From Desulfovibrio sp. A2 (lineage in GTDB: Bacteria > Desulfobacterota > Desulfovibrionia > Desulfovibrionales > Desulfovibrionaceae), in NCBI RefSeq assembly GCF_000226255.1, contig NZ_AGFG01000005.1, forward strand, positions 1 through 64,000: a stretch of DNA of 64,000 nt, in the 5' to 3' direction. The number at the start of each line of letters is the position of its first letter. The first letter of the stretch is position 1. The position numbers and the translations under genes are program-made. The notes under the pieces are model-generated. The model did not search any database. It saw nothing but the letters and a program-made list of their open reading frames with translations, and was not told the origin of the DNA. This document shows positions 7,836-16,525 of this stretch, piece after piece.

Positions 7836-8858
7836 ATGCGCGAAAGTACCCGCAAGAAGTTCGACACCCTGTGCAGCCGCATGGCCGCCACCTACGGCGT
7901 GCCCAGCGTGCGCCAGCAGTTTTCCGTTTCGCCCACCATCGAACAGCGCCTGCAGGACGCCATTGTGGAGCGGTCCACCTTCCTGCCGAAGATCAACACC
8001 ATCCCCGTGGATGACCTGGAAGGCGAAACCCTGCTCGGTTCCGCCACCGGCCCCGTTTCGGGCCGCACGGACACCAGCGCCGACAAGGAACGCACGCCCC
8101 GCAACGTGCTGGGCCTGAAGTCGTACCGCTACAAGCTGGCCCAGACCAACACCGACGTCTACATGCGCTACGCCACCATGGACGCGTGGGCCAAGTTCCC
8201 CGACATGGGCGACCGGTACTCCCGCTATGTGCAGGAGCGTGTGGGCAATGACCGCGAACTGGTGGGCTGGCATGGCCGTTCGGCTGCCGCCGACACCGAC
8301 CTTGAGGCCTTCCCGCTGATGCAGGACGTGAACAAGGGCTGGATGCAGTACATGCGCGAAAACCTGCCCGGCAACATCCTGAGCGGCGGCGCGACCGCCG
8401 GTGAAATCCGCATCGGCGCGGGCGGCGACTGGGCCAACCTGGACATTGCCGTGCACGACCTGTTGCAGGGCATTCCCACCTACATGCGCCAGAACCTGGT
8501 GGCGCTGATCGGCACCGACCTGATCGCGCAGGAAAAGGCCGCGCTGTTCGCCGTGGTGGGCGGCAAGCCCACGGAAAAGATCCTGCTGGGCAACGCGCTG
8601 ACCACCTTCGGCGGGCTGACGTGGGATACTCCCAGCAACTTCCCCGCGCGCGGGCTTGTGGTCACCAGCTACGACAACCTTTCCGTCTACCTGCAGAACG
8701 GCTCGTGGCGTCGCAAGGTGGAAGACAACCCCAAGAAGGACCGCGTGGAAGACTACAACAGCCGCAACGAGGGCTACGTGGTGGAAACGCCCGAGCGCTT
8801 CGTGGCCGTGGAGTTCGACAACGTGAAGCTGCCCGACGGCGCGAGCGGGTGGGTCTAG
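7836..8858 (+). CDS. Major capsid protein (P2 gpN family)
   Basis: Encodes 340 residues (P2 gpN is 357). It opens MRESTRKKFDTLCSRMAATY, the usual helical N-terminal region removed by the gpO protease, and continues with a HK97-type fold segment. Family features include the MQDVNKGWMQYMRENLP stretch and the C-terminal NEGYVVETPERFVAVEFDNVKL. A GGGAGG ribosome binding site precedes the ATG, and the gene follows the scaffold by 17 bases. Confidence 0.94.
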   Translation: MRESTRKKFDTLCSRMAATYGVPSVRQQFSVSPTIEQRLQDAIVERSTFLPKINTIPVDDLEGETLLGSATGPVSGRTDTSADKERTPRNVLGLKSYRYKLAQTNTDVYMRYATMDAWAKFPDMGDRYSRYVQERVGNDRELVGWHGRSAAADTDLEAFPLMQDVNKGWMQYMRENLPGNILSGGATAGEIRIGAGGDWANLDIAVHDLLQGIPTYMRQNLVALIGTDLIAQEKAALFAVVGGKPTEKILLGNALTTFGGLTWDTPSNFPARGLVVTSYDNLSVYLQNGSWRRKVEDNPKKDRVEDYNSRNEGYVVETPERFVAVEFDNVKLPDGASGWV

Positions 8859-8860
8859 CC

Positions 8861-9646
8861 ATGAGCCTGATGCGCAAGCACCAGCAGGCCGCGCGTGTGG
8901 TTCCCGTGGGCAGTGACGCGCCGGGCGAGCGGATAGGGGCCGGGGCCGTGGTGCTGGGGGCCATGCCCGCCGCGCCCCGTGGCCTGCTGGGCGGCAGCCA
9001 GTTGGCCACCGTGGTTTCCGCCTCGCTGTCCGAGGATCTGGCGGCGCTGTCTGCCATCGCTTCCGTCGAACGCAAGATCGACCTGAAGCGCGACACCCTC
9101 ATTCCCAAGTACCGCGACTACGCGGCGCGCCTGATGGCCGACGGCCAGCGGCACGAGCTGCTGGGCTACTACCTTGTGTGGTGCCTGGACGCGGGCTGCA
9201 TGGAAGAGGGCCTGCGCGTGGCCGCGTGGGCCATGGAGCAGGGCCTGCCGCTGCCGGAGCGCTTCCGCGCCAGCGTGCCGCTGTTCGTGGCGTCTGCCGT
9301 GGTGGCGTGGGCCGAGCGCCAGCACGACGCCGGGCACGACTTCGAGCCGTACCTGTCGCAGGCGCAGGCGCTGGTGGAGCCCGGCGGCGAGGTGCCGGAC
9401 AAGGTGCGCGCGGGCTTCCACCGGCTGTTCGGCCTGCGGGCCGAGCAGGGCGGCGACCTGCCCACGGCGGAGCGCGAGCTGCAACGCGCGCTGGAGCTGG
9501 GGGCCAAGGTGAAGACCGCGCTGGACGGCGTGCGCAAGCGGCTGGCCCGCGATGGCGGGCAGCCCGCGCCCGGCGATGAAGAAAGCAATGACCCCGCACC
9601 CGATGCCGCCCCCGAAGAACCGGCGGGCGGCGACGGGGCGGGCTAG
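8861..9646 (+). CDS. Terminase small subunit / endonuclease (P2 gpM family)
   Basis: Encodes 261 residues (P2 gpM is 247). gpM recognises the packaging site and works with gpP. The family pattern is seen in the DLKRDTLIPKYRDYAARLMA-like central helix (IDLKRDTLIPKYRDY, about residue 75-90) and the LLGYYLVWCLDAG stretch. The C-terminus carries tetratricopeptide-like helices and an acidic proline-rich tail. It starts 2 bases after the capsid stop, consistent with one transcript. Confidence 0.9.
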   Translation: MSLMRKHQQAARVVPVGSDAPGERIGAGAVVLGAMPAAPRGLLGGSQLATVVSASLSEDLAALSAIASVERKIDLKRDTLIPKYRDYAARLMADGQRHELLGYYLVWCLDAGCMEEGLRVAAWAMEQGLPLPERFRASVPLFVASAVVAWAERQHDAGHDFEPYLSQAQALVEPGGEVPDKVRAGFHRLFGLRAEQGGDLPTAERELQRALELGAKVKTALDGVRKRLARDGGQPAPGDEESNDPAPDAAPEEPAGGDGAG

Positions 9647-9664
9647 GTACTCCTCCACCCAGCC

Positions 9665-9725
9665 GGGGCGGCCCGGGCGGAAGCACGGCACAGGGTGCCG
9701 GTGACCGCACGCCCGGGCCCGCCCC
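9665..9725 (+). other. Very GC-rich hairpin between gpM and gpL genes
   Basis: The arm 9665-9679 pairs with 9710-9725 almost fully, with a single bulged C. Thirty bases lie in the loop. No T-tract follows, so it looks more like an mRNA-processing or attenuation structure than an intrinsic terminator. It occupies most of the only sizeable gap in the head operon (9647-9749). Confidence 0.4.
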
Positions 9726-9749
9726 CAACACGACACAACAGGCCACGCC

Positions 9750-10205
9750 ATGAGCTTCAGCGCCATTACCGACCAGCCCTCCACCGTCACCCTGCCGGGT
9801 GACGGCTGGTATCCGGACCTTTCCGTGGGCGAGTTCCAGCGCGTGTACCGGCTGCCCGCCGAATACGCGGCGGCGCTGGTGGAAGACCACCTTGGCCTGG
9901 CCCGGCTGTGGGCCATGCGCCAGTTGCAGGCGTGGCGCGCGGCGCAGGAGGCGGCCGGGTTCGCCAGCCTTGATGCCGTGCCCGTGTTCGGCATGGCCGG
10001 GGAGGCAACGCGGCTCTTCAAGCGGGCGGTGTTCTGCCACGCCAAGGCGCTGCTGCTGGGCCAGTTCGCCACCGTGGAGCGGCGCGAGGCCGCCCGCGAA
10101 GACGCCAAGGAAGGCCCCGACGTGGCCGACCGCTTCTATGCCTGGGCGCATGACGCCATTGCGGATCTGCGCGGGCGCGGGCGCATCGACGCGGATCTGG
10201 TGTGA
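9750..10205 (+). CDS. Head completion/stabilisation protein (P2 gpL family)
   Basis: Encodes 151 residues, within the family range. The opening (ITDQPSTVTLPGDGWYPDLS) and the central RLPAEYAAALVEDHLGLARL pattern fit gpL, which seals the portal vertex after packaging. Order M-L matches P2. The gene is followed by the tail completion protein 7 bases later. Confidence 0.88.
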   Translation: MSFSAITDQPSTVTLPGDGWYPDLSVGEFQRVYRLPAEYAAALVEDHLGLARLWAMRQLQAWRAAQEAAGFASLDAVPVFGMAGEATRLFKRAVFCHAKALLLGQFATVERREAAREDAKEGPDVADRFYAWAHDAIADLRGRGRIDADLV

Positions 10206-10212
10206 GGCGGGC

Positions 10213-10689
10213 ATGCGCAAGATTTCATCCCTCGTCGAACACCTGCTGACCACCACCCGCCTGCCGCGCGAGCAGGTGCACGCCTTTGCCGACAAGGGCG
10301 AGCTGCAGCCCACCGGGCGCGACCTGGGCCTGACGCCCGATGGCCGCGCGCAACTGGAAGTGGGCGTGTGGAAGTACGACGCGGTGATCCGGCTGGAACG
10401 CTACGCGGACGACGGCCCCACGTTGATGGCCATCGTGCTTGGCTGGCTGGCCGACCACGACGGCGACCGCGACGGGCTGGCCGAGCCGGAGCTGGACGTG
10501 GACATCAACGATGCCCGCACCTGCGACGTGGAGCTGGCCGTGGAGTTCGAGGAACGCATCACCGTGGTGGAAGACCCGGCCGGGGCCGTGCCCTTTGACG
10601 GCAGGCGCTGGAGCGTGGCCGCGCCGGAAATCGTGGCGGCGGATTCGTTCACCTTCGGCGCGCGGCGCGGGGGCGGCGATGCGGGTTAG
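10213..10689 (+). CDS. Tail completion protein (P2 gpR family)
   Basis: Encodes 158 residues. The N-terminus (MRKISSLVEHLLTT...LPREQVHAFADKGEL) and the central LMAIVLGWLADHDGDRDGL plus LDVDINDARTCDVELAVEFEERI match the P2 gpR layout, a protein needed to finish the tail and allow head joining. It overlaps the gpS-like gene by 11 bases. P2 genes X, Y and K between L and R are missing from this position; lysis genes are placed further downstream instead. Confidence 0.83.
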   Translation: MRKISSLVEHLLTTTRLPREQVHAFADKGELQPTGRDLGLTPDGRAQLEVGVWKYDAVIRLERYADDGPTLMAIVLGWLADHDGDRDGLAEPELDVDINDARTCDVELAVEFEERITVVEDPAGAVPFDGRRWSVAAPEIVAADSFTFGARRGGGDAG

Positions 10690-11368
10690 CTTTTCCGTTT
10701 CGCCCGACCATGGCCGGTCGGCCCGGCTGGATGCGCAGCTCGACGCGCTCGGCGGCGAGATCCGCGACCGTCGCAAGCATGCCCGCCGTCTTGCCGGGTA
10801 CGTGCGCACGCAGACGCGGCGCAACATCCGCAAGCAGGAGACGGTGGAGGGCGCGCCCTTCGCGCAGCGCCGCGACAAGCGGGACACGCGGGCCATGCTT
10901 GCCGGGCTGGCAAGGACGTTGGCCATCATCCCGCGCGGGCCGGATGGCGGGGTGGTTGTTTCGTGGAAGAACCCGCGCGACGCGCGGATCGCCTACCGGC
11001 ACCAGCACGGCGTGGGCGAGGATTGGGGGCCGCAGCGCGCGGCGCGGGCCTACGGCGTGCCGGACTACAAGGCCCGGTGCACCCGCAGGCAGGCCAAGGC
11101 GCTGCTGCGGGAAGGGTTTCGCCTGCCGGTGCCCGGCAAGGGCGGCGACAGGGCAACGCGGCGCGTGTCCGTGATGTGGCTGGAGAAGCATTTCACCCTC
11201 GGGCAGGCGGGCCTGGTGCTGCGGCTGATGCGCACCGGCAAGCCCAAGGGGGTGCAGGAATGGCGCGACACGGTGCCCGAGCGCGCCGCGTTGGGCGTGA
11301 CGGCCGCCGAGGCGGACAGGATGTGCCAACGGCTGGCCAAAAACGTGCTGGGCCGCGTGCCCGGATAG
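10679..11368 (+). CDS. Virion morphogenesis / tail completion protein (P2 gpS family)
   Basis: Encodes 229 residues, longer than P2 gpS (150). It is basic (many R and K) with an N-terminal helix and the RTQTRRNIRKQ segment common to the phage virion morphogenesis family. It overlaps the gpR gene and ends 10 bases before the sheath gene. The extra length lies in the region after residue 100, with no separate domain recognised. Confidence 0.78.
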   Translation: MRVSFSVSPDHGRSARLDAQLDALGGEIRDRRKHARRLAGYVRTQTRRNIRKQETVEGAPFAQRRDKRDTRAMLAGLARTLAIIPRGPDGGVVVSWKNPRDARIAYRHQHGVGEDWGPQRAARAYGVPDYKARCTRRQAKALLREGFRLPVPGKGGDRATRRVSVMWLEKHFTLGQAGLVLRLMRTGKPKGVQEWRDTVPERAALGVTAAEADRMCQRLAKNVLGRVPG

Positions 11369-11378
11369 GAGACCACCC

Positions 11379-12491
11379 ATGCTCGGAAGCGTGCAGGTAA
11401 ACAACCTGAACCTGATCCAGGGCCCGCTGGAGGAAGTGGAGAACTACTTCCTGTTCGTCGGGCGCGGCGCGGGCACCAACGAGGGCAAGCTGATCACCCT
11501 GAACACCGAGACGGATCTCGACGGGGTGTTCGGCAGCGCCGATTCGGACCTGAAAACCCACGTGGCCGCCGCCCGGCTGAACGCCGGGCAGAACTGGAAC
11601 GGCTGCGCCATCCCGCTGGCCAGCGGCGACACATGGGACGAGGCCGTGGATTTCGCCATGGAACGGGTGACGGTGGAGGCCATCGTCATCACCGATGCCG
11701 TGGCCCTGCCCACGGAGCTGGAGGCCATGCAGGCCAAGGCCGAAAGCATCATGGCCCGCTACATGCGCCCGCTGTTCTTCATCCCGCGTTGCCGGGGGCC
11801 GCTGCCCACCGAGACGTGGGAAGACTGGCTGGATACCGTCCGCCCGATCACTACGAACATCGCCGCCGACCAGGTGAACCCCGTGGCCACCATCTGGGGG
11901 CCGGAGCTGGGCACCTACGCCGGGCGACTGTGCAACAGCTCCGTCACCGTGGCCGATTCGCCCATGCGCGTGGCCACCGGCCCCTTGCTGGACGAGGGGT
12001 GGTCCGTGCGCCCCACGGACAAGAACGGCCGGATCCTGGACATGTCGGTGATCTCGGCGCTCGATGCCGCGCGTTTCTCCGCCCCGCAGTGGTACCCGGA
12101 CTACCCCGGCGTCTACTGGACCGACGGCAACGTGCTGGACGTGCCCGGCGGCGACTACCAGGCCGTCGAAAACCTGCGGGTGGTGCAGAAGGCCATGCGC
12201 CGCGTCTACCCGCTGGCCGTGGCCCGCGTGGCCGACAGACGCCTGAACAACACCCCCGGCAGCATGGCGGCGGCCGCAATGTACTTCATGCGGCCGCTGC
12301 GGGAGATGAGCCGGTCGCGCCAGATCCTCGGTCAGGTGTTCCCCGGCGAGGTGGAGCCGCCCAAGGAAGGCGACATCGTCATCACGTGGCCCAGCAAGTA
12401 CGCCGTCGAAATCTGGATGGCCGTCCGGCCCTACAACTGTCCCAAGTCCATCACCTGCAACATCCTGCTGGACCTGACCAACTACGCCTAG
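11379..12491 (+). CDS. Contractile tail sheath protein (DUF2586-type)
   Basis: Encodes 370 residues. Position before the tube gene and the C-terminal segment (EIWMAVRPYNCPKSITCNILLDL) are those of the DUF2586 family found as sheath in P2-like phages of Pasteurellaceae and Vibrio rather than the classical gpFI. The sheath surrounds the tube and contracts for DNA injection. A GGAG ribosome binding site lies before the ATG. Confidence 0.85.
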   Translation: MLGSVQVNNLNLIQGPLEEVENYFLFVGRGAGTNEGKLITLNTETDLDGVFGSADSDLKTHVAAARLNAGQNWNGCAIPLASGDTWDEAVDFAMERVTVEAIVITDAVALPTELEAMQAKAESIMARYMRPLFFIPRCRGPLPTETWEDWLDTVRPITTNIAADQVNPVATIWGPELGTYAGRLCNSSVTVADSPMRVATGPLLDEGWSVRPTDKNGRILDMSVISALDAARFSAPQWYPDYPGVYWTDGNVLDVPGGDYQAVENLRVVQKAMRRVYPLAVARVADRRLNNTPGSMAAAAMYFMRPLREMSRSRQILGQVFPGEVEPPKEGDIVITWPSKYAVEIWMAVRPYNCPKSITCNILLDLTNYA

Positions 12492-12504
12492 AGGGGGTGA
12501 GCAC

Positions 12505-12969
12505 ATGCAGCGCATCAGCGGAAAGAACTTCGACATCACCATCGGCACGCTGGCCATCACCGTGTCCAAGGCATCGCTGAACATCGAGGACAACACTGAG
12601 GTTGCCCAGGACAACGGCGTGCCCAACGGCTGGGTTTCCGGCGACGCGAAGGCCGACGGCGAGATCGAGCTGGACGCCACGGGCGTGCGCCTGCTGGGCG
12701 AGGCGGCGAACAGCGCCGGGTCGTACCGCGACCTGCCCGTGTTCGACATCCTCTTCTACGCCAAGACCGGCGACGGCGAGGAAATGAAGGTGGAGGCCTT
12801 CGGCTGCAAGTTCAAGGTCGAAGGGCTGCTGGATATCGACAAGAAGGGCGGCGAGAAGCACGTGACCAAGCTGAAATACATGGTCACCAGCCCGGATTTC
12901 ATCCGCATCAACGGTGTGCCCTACCTGTCCAAGGCGGACACGGAAGGGCTGATGGGCTCGCAGAACTAG
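12505..12969 (+). CDS. Tail tube protein (DUF2597-type)
   Basis: Encodes 154 residues. The opening MQRISGKNFDITIGTLAITV and the all-beta character fit the DUF2597 family, which sits directly after DUF2586 sheath genes. The product should polymerise into the inner tube. It has a GGGGGTGAG ribosome binding region and is one base from the next ORF. Confidence 0.85.
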   Translation: MQRISGKNFDITIGTLAITVSKASLNIEDNTEVAQDNGVPNGWVSGDAKADGEIELDATGVRLLGEAANSAGSYRDLPVFDILFYAKTGDGEEMKVEAFGCKFKVEGLLDIDKKGGEKHVTKLKYMVTSPDFIRINGVPYLSKADTEGLMGSQN

Positions 12970-12970
12970 C

Positions 12971-13183
12971 ATGGCCGACGCAGCGGACATCGCCACCGAA
13001 CGCGAGTGCATCCTGCGGCAGGAGGCGCTGGCCCGCCTGCACGCCGCGCGCGGCGCGCAGCGGACCAGTCTGGCCAGTCGGGCCACCTGCGAGGAATGCG
13101 GCGACCCCATACCCCAGGCCCGGCGCGCGGCGGTGCCCGGCGTGCGCCTGTGCATCACCTGCCAAAAGGAGCTGGAAGCATGA
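12971..13183 (+). CDS. TraR/DksA-type zinc-finger protein
   Basis: Encodes 70 residues. The four-Cys zinc finger is plain: CEEC near residue 38-41 and CITC near 59-62, preceded by a helical N-terminus. TraR-type proteins bind the RNA polymerase secondary channel and mimic DksA with ppGpp, and many P2-like phages carry one among the tail genes. It ends in an ATGA overlap with the next gene, so it is coupled to the lysis/lysin gene. Confidence 0.88.
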   Translation: MADAADIATERECILRQEALARLHAARGAQRTSLASRATCEECGDPIPQARRAAVPGVRLCITCQKELEA

Positions 13184-13605
13184 TCGACCGGAACAATCCC
13201 CCCCGTGGCGTGCGCAACAACAACCCCGGCAACCTGCGGCACGGTTCGCCGTGGGAAGGGCTGGCGGCCGCGCAGACCGATTCCGCCTTCTGCACCTTCG
13301 TGCGGGACGAGGACGGCCTGCGGGCGCTGGCCAAAGTGCTGCTGAAGTACGAGCGCGACGGTCTGAACACCGTGCGTGGCATCCTGAACAAGTACGCCCC
13401 GGACACCGAGAACGACACCGAAGGCTACATCGCCCACGTGGCGGCCCGCATCGGCGTGGCCCCCGGCGCGCCCATCAGCGTGAAGGACAACCTGGAGCCG
13501 CTGATGCGCGCCATCGTGGATCACGAGAACGGCAGGGGCTGGGCGGACCACTACGCCCCGGCCACCTACGCGGCGGCCATCCGGCGCGCCAAGGGGATGG
13601 CGTGA
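13180..13605 (+). CDS. Structural lysin-like protein (phage structural protein P5 / peptidoglycan hydrolase-like)
   Basis: Encodes 141 residues. It begins DRNNPPRGVRNNNPGNLR, the GxRNNNPGN(L/I) signature of the P5-type structural or lysin family common in proteobacterial phages. A helical C-terminus with an HENGRGWADHY stretch follows. Members are thought to degrade or bind peptidoglycan during entry or lysis. It lies between TraR and the holin, coupled to both (ATGA and TGATG overlaps), which supports a lysis role. Confidence 0.78.
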   Translation: MIDRNNPPRGVRNNNPGNLRHGSPWEGLAAAQTDSAFCTFVRDEDGLRALAKVLLKYERDGLNTVRGILNKYAPDTENDTEGYIAHVAARIGVAPGAPISVKDNLEPLMRAIVDHENGRGWADHYAPATYAAAIRRAKGMA

Positions 13606-13958
13606 TGGGCCTGCTCGACGTGCTTACCGGCGGACTGGCCGGAAAGATCGTGGACCGTGTGGGCGACATGCTGCCCAACCGCACGCGGGAGAAGGCGCAG
13701 GAGCACGAGCGGGCCATGGGCCAGCAGGCCATCAACACGGCGGAGGCGCAGACCAGCGGTTCCGGCGGGTTCGTGGGCGTGCTGAAGGCGTGGCGCGGCT
13801 TTGTGGGCTGGTGCTGCGGGGTGGCCATCGTCTGGCAGGTGGTGGCCCGGCCCATCCTGCTGGCGGTGTTCCCCGGCGTGAACTGGCCCGGCTACACCAG
13901 CGACGATCTGGCGCTGGTTGGGCGCATCCTGCTCGGCATGCTCGGCCTGGGGGGCTGA
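13605..13958 (+). CDS. Holin, three-TM (GTA-type)
   Basis: Encodes 117 residues. An amphipathic N-terminus with MLPNRTREKAQEHERAM is followed by hydrophobic segments at about residues 55-83 and 100-117. The pattern fits the 3TM holin family of gene-transfer agents and P2-like prophages. It permeabilises the membrane at lysis. It overlaps the lysin-like gene (TGATG). Confidence 0.8.
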   Translation: MGLLDVLTGGLAGKIVDRVGDMLPNRTREKAQEHERAMGQQAINTAEAQTSGSGGFVGVLKAWRGFVGWCCGVAIVWQVVARPILLAVFPGVNWPGYTSDDLALVGRILLGMLGLGG

Positions 13959-13962
13959 TGCC

Positions 13963-14205
13963 ATGAACGATCCCGCCTTCCGCGACGAGGTGCTGACCCG
14001 GTTGGCCCGCATGGAGACCAAGCTCGACGAGCGGTGTTCGCTGCGGGCGAAGGACATAGCCACGCTGCGCAAGGACGTGGACGGACTGATCCGCACCGAG
14101 GAACAGCGCAAGGGCGGCAAGGCCATGCTGGCCGCCCTGTGTGCCCTTTGCGGGGCGTTGGGCGGCGCTGCCGCCAAACTGTGGCCTGCCATATCCGGGC
14201 GATAG
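13963..14205 (+). CDS. Coiled-coil plus TM protein, hemolysin XhlA-like
   Basis: Encodes 80 residues. The N-terminal two-thirds is a coiled coil (LTRLARMETKLDE...LRKDVDGLIRTEEQ) and the C-terminus a TM helix (about residues 55-72). This layout is that of XhlA-type or accessory lysis proteins next to holins. It starts 4 bases after the holin stop. Confidence 0.65.
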   Translation: MNDPAFRDEVLTRLARMETKLDERCSLRAKDIATLRKDVDGLIRTEEQRKGGKAMLAALCALCGALGGAAAKLWPAISGR

Positions 14206-14229
14206 CCCGCACACGAACACCAGGAGGAG

Positions 14230-14496
14230 ATGACCGTGGACAAGACCATCAAGCTGACCGTGAACGGCCGCGCGCTGACCTTCAACATGAGCCTCGGGAT
14301 CTACAACCGCTACATCAACGAGTTGCAGCCCTCCAGCAAGGTCGGCCCGGCGCAGAACCTGTGTACGCGCAGCGTTGCCGACGAAAGCAAGGCGGCCCTG
14401 CAGGAGCTGCTGCAACTGCCCGGCATGGGTGTGCAGATCGCCAGCAGGTTGGTTGAGGACTACACGCCCGACATCGAGATCGAGGTGGGAAAGTAG
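14230..14496 (+). CDS. Tail assembly chaperone, short form (P2 gpE-like)
   Basis: Encodes 88 residues. A small acidic protein directly before the tape measure gene, the standard place of the tail assembly chaperone. The KLTVNGRALTFNMSLGIYNRYINEL opening matches the PF10963-type chaperone of P2-like phages. It coats the tape measure protein during assembly. The last two codons before the stop form part of the slippery heptamer GGGAAAG, so a fraction of ribosomes should continue in the -1 frame. Confidence 0.85.
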   Translation: MTVDKTIKLTVNGRALTFNMSLGIYNRYINELQPSSKVGPAQNLCTRSVADESKAALQELLQLPGMGVQIASRLVEDYTPDIEIEVGK

Positions 14497-14681
14497 AGGC
14501 GCGGGCGGCGGCCCTTGCGGAGAACGGCGCGGCGCAACTGGTCGCGCTGTCCCGCAGGTGGTTCCCCGGCCGCGCTGTGGACGCGGAGGCCATGGCCGAG
14601 GCGCTGTGGCTGGAACGGGACCATTGGGAAAAGATGACGGTGGCCGTGTGCAACGGCATCGCCAAGGCGTTCAACGGATAG
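14230..14681 (+). CDS. Tail assembly chaperone, -1 frameshift extended form (gpE-E'-like)
   Basis: A -1 shift at 14487-14493 would add 62 residues, giving 150 in all. The added frame is open from 14457 to a TAG at 14679-14681 and contains no ATG, GTG or TTG before or near its beginning, so it can hardly be made independently. Its C-terminus (LERDHWEKMTVAVCNGIAKAF) matches small proteins that follow the chaperone in related prophages. The long form ends 11 bases before the tape measure start. In lambda gpG/gpGT and P2 E/E' both forms are needed for tail length control. Confidence 0.8.
14487..14493 (+). other. Programmed -1 ribosomal frameshift site
   Basis: The heptamer G-GGA-AAG is in the correct phase (X-XXY-YYZ) immediately before the in-frame TAG at 14494. 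It is the same heptamer known from the lambda G/GT frameshift. GC-rich potential stems lie just downstream and could stimulate the shift. Confidence 0.85.
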
Positions 14682-14692
14682 AGAGGTAGGGC

Positions 14693-16522
14693 ATGGCCAC
14701 CAGGCTGGAACAGTTGGAGTTCGCCATCGGCCTGAAGGACCAGGCATCGGGCAAGCTGGGCCAACTGCGGTCCTCGCTGGACAAGCTGACCGGATCCGCA
14801 AGCAGGCAGTTCGGCCAGGCGCGCGACGGCGTGCTGGGCGCGGTGGCCACCGGCTACTCCATTCACCAGATGGTGGCCCCGGCCATCGACCTGAACCGGG
14901 CGTTGGGCGAGGTGTCCAGCCTTGGCCGGTCGGATACCGGGTTGGCCGTGCTGCAGGCCGAGGCGCAGAAGTTCGCCATGGCCTATGGCGGCAGCGCCGC
15001 AGAGGTCATCCGGGCCGGGTACGATATCCAGTCGGCCATCGACGGGCTGACGGACAGGGAGCTGGCCCGGTTCACCGCTGCATCCGGCGTTCTGGCCAAG
15101 GCGTCCAAGGCCGACGTGGCAACCATGACCTCGTACATGGGCACCATGTACGGGATCTTCAAGAACACCGCTGACGGAATGGGCAAGTCGCGCTGGGTAG
15201 AGGAGATCGCCGGGCAGACGGCTTACGCCGTGGGCCTGTTCAAGTCGTCCGGGTCGGAAATGTCCGCCGCGTTCACCGCGCTGGGTGCCAACGCCACGGC
15301 GGCGGGCCGGAGCGCTGCGGAGCAGATGGCCATCCTCGGCACGCTGCAGGCCACCATGTCGGGCAGCGAATCCGGCACCAAGTACAAGGCGTTCCTTGCC
15401 GGTGTGGGCACGGCCCAGAAGGAGCTGGGCCTGAAGTTCACCGATTCCCAGGGCAACATGCTGGGCATGGTCGACATCCTGGACAGGATCCGCGGCAAGT
15501 TCGGCGACACCCTGTCCGTGGCCGAAAGCGACCAGTTGAAGAAGGCGTTCGGGTCCGACGAGGCCGTGTCGCTGATCAAGCAGCTGATGATGGACACGGA
15601 CGGGCTGAAGACCAACATGGCGAGCATCGCCAACATCAAGGGCATGGACAACGTGACCAGCATGGCCGCCAGGATGACCGATATCTGGGGGCGGCTGGGC
15701 GGCACGGTCAACGTGCTCGCGGGAAGTTTCGGCCAGAAGCTGCTGCCGCCGCTGGAGGAGATCGTGGGCAAGGTGGTGGACGTGCTGCAGAACCTTGTCC
15801 GCTGGATCGACCTTGCCCCCAACCTTGCCCGGTGGGTGGGCTACGGTGCCATTGCGGTCATGTCGCTGGCCACCGTGATGGGCATCTTTACCGCCGTGGT
15901 GGCGGTGAACCGTATCGCGCTGATGGCGCTTGGCGGGCCGCTGAAGCTGGTGGCGTTCACCTTCGGCCTGCTCACCAGGCTCACCGGCCTGCAAACGGCA
16001 GCCACCTGGCTGTTCAACGCGGCCCTGTGGGCCAACCCCACCACGTGGGTGGTGCTGGGCATCGTGGCGCTGATCGCTGCCGTGGGCGCGCTGGTCTACT
16101 GGTGGGATGATCTGAAGGCCGCGTTCCTGGACACGACGTGGGGTCAGGCCCTCATGAAGACCATAGAGGCCGTGATGGCTCCGTTCCGCGCCCTGGGCGA
16201 AACGTGGGATTGGCTGCAGCAGAAACTGGGGCTGGCCGCCACGCCCACCACGGCAGCCATCAGCGCCGCCACGGGCGCGCCGCAGGCCGCCATCGAAAGC
16301 ACGGCCACCGCGCTGACCTCCGCGTCGGCCACCGGCCCGCTTTCCTCGCTGGAAGCCGCCCGCACCCCAGCCATACCCGCCGGGGGGCTGCTGCAGGCCA
16401 CCACCAACCAGATCAACAAGGGCCGCACGCGCCAGACCACCATCGGCAGCGTGACCATCAACGCCGACCAGCCCATGACGCCCGGTCAACTGGACGAATG
16501 GGCCGCCCTGCAGGCGGGGTAG
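14693..16522 (+). CDS. Tail tape measure protein (TP901 core)
   Basis: Encodes 609 residues, shorter than P2 gpT (815) and so predicting a shorter tail. The core region (LNRALGEVSSLGRSDTGLAVL to about residue 300) is the TP901 family; MSGSESGTKYKAFLAG is a typical segment. Two or three hydrophobic stretches occur at about 380-470. The C-terminus is alanine/threonine-rich. It sets tail length and is probably released on infection. It follows the chaperone as expected. Confidence 0.92.
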   Translation: MATRLEQLEFAIGLKDQASGKLGQLRSSLDKLTGSASRQFGQARDGVLGAVATGYSIHQMVAPAIDLNRALGEVSSLGRSDTGLAVLQAEAQKFAMAYGGSAAEVIRAGYDIQSAIDGLTDRELARFTAASGVLAKASKADVATMTSYMGTMYGIFKNTADGMGKSRWVEEIAGQTAYAVGLFKSSGSEMSAAFTALGANATAAGRSAAEQMAILGTLQATMSGSESGTKYKAFLAGVGTAQKELGLKFTDSQGNMLGMVDILDRIRGKFGDTLSVAESDQLKKAFGSDEAVSLIKQLMMDTDGLKTNMASIANIKGMDNVTSMAARMTDIWGRLGGTVNVLAGSFGQKLLPPLEEIVGKVVDVLQNLVRWIDLAPNLARWVGYGAIAVMSLATVMGIFTAVVAVNRIALMALGGPLKLVAFTFGLLTRLTGLQTAATWLFNAALWANPTTWVVLGIVALIAAVGALVYWWDDLKAAFLDTTWGQALMKTIEAVMAPFRALGETWDWLQQKLGLAATPTTAAISAATGAPQAAIESTATALTSASATGPLSSLEAARTPAIPAGGLLQATTNQINKGRTRQTTIGSVTINADQPMTPGQLDEWAALQAG

Positions 16523-16525
16523 ACC

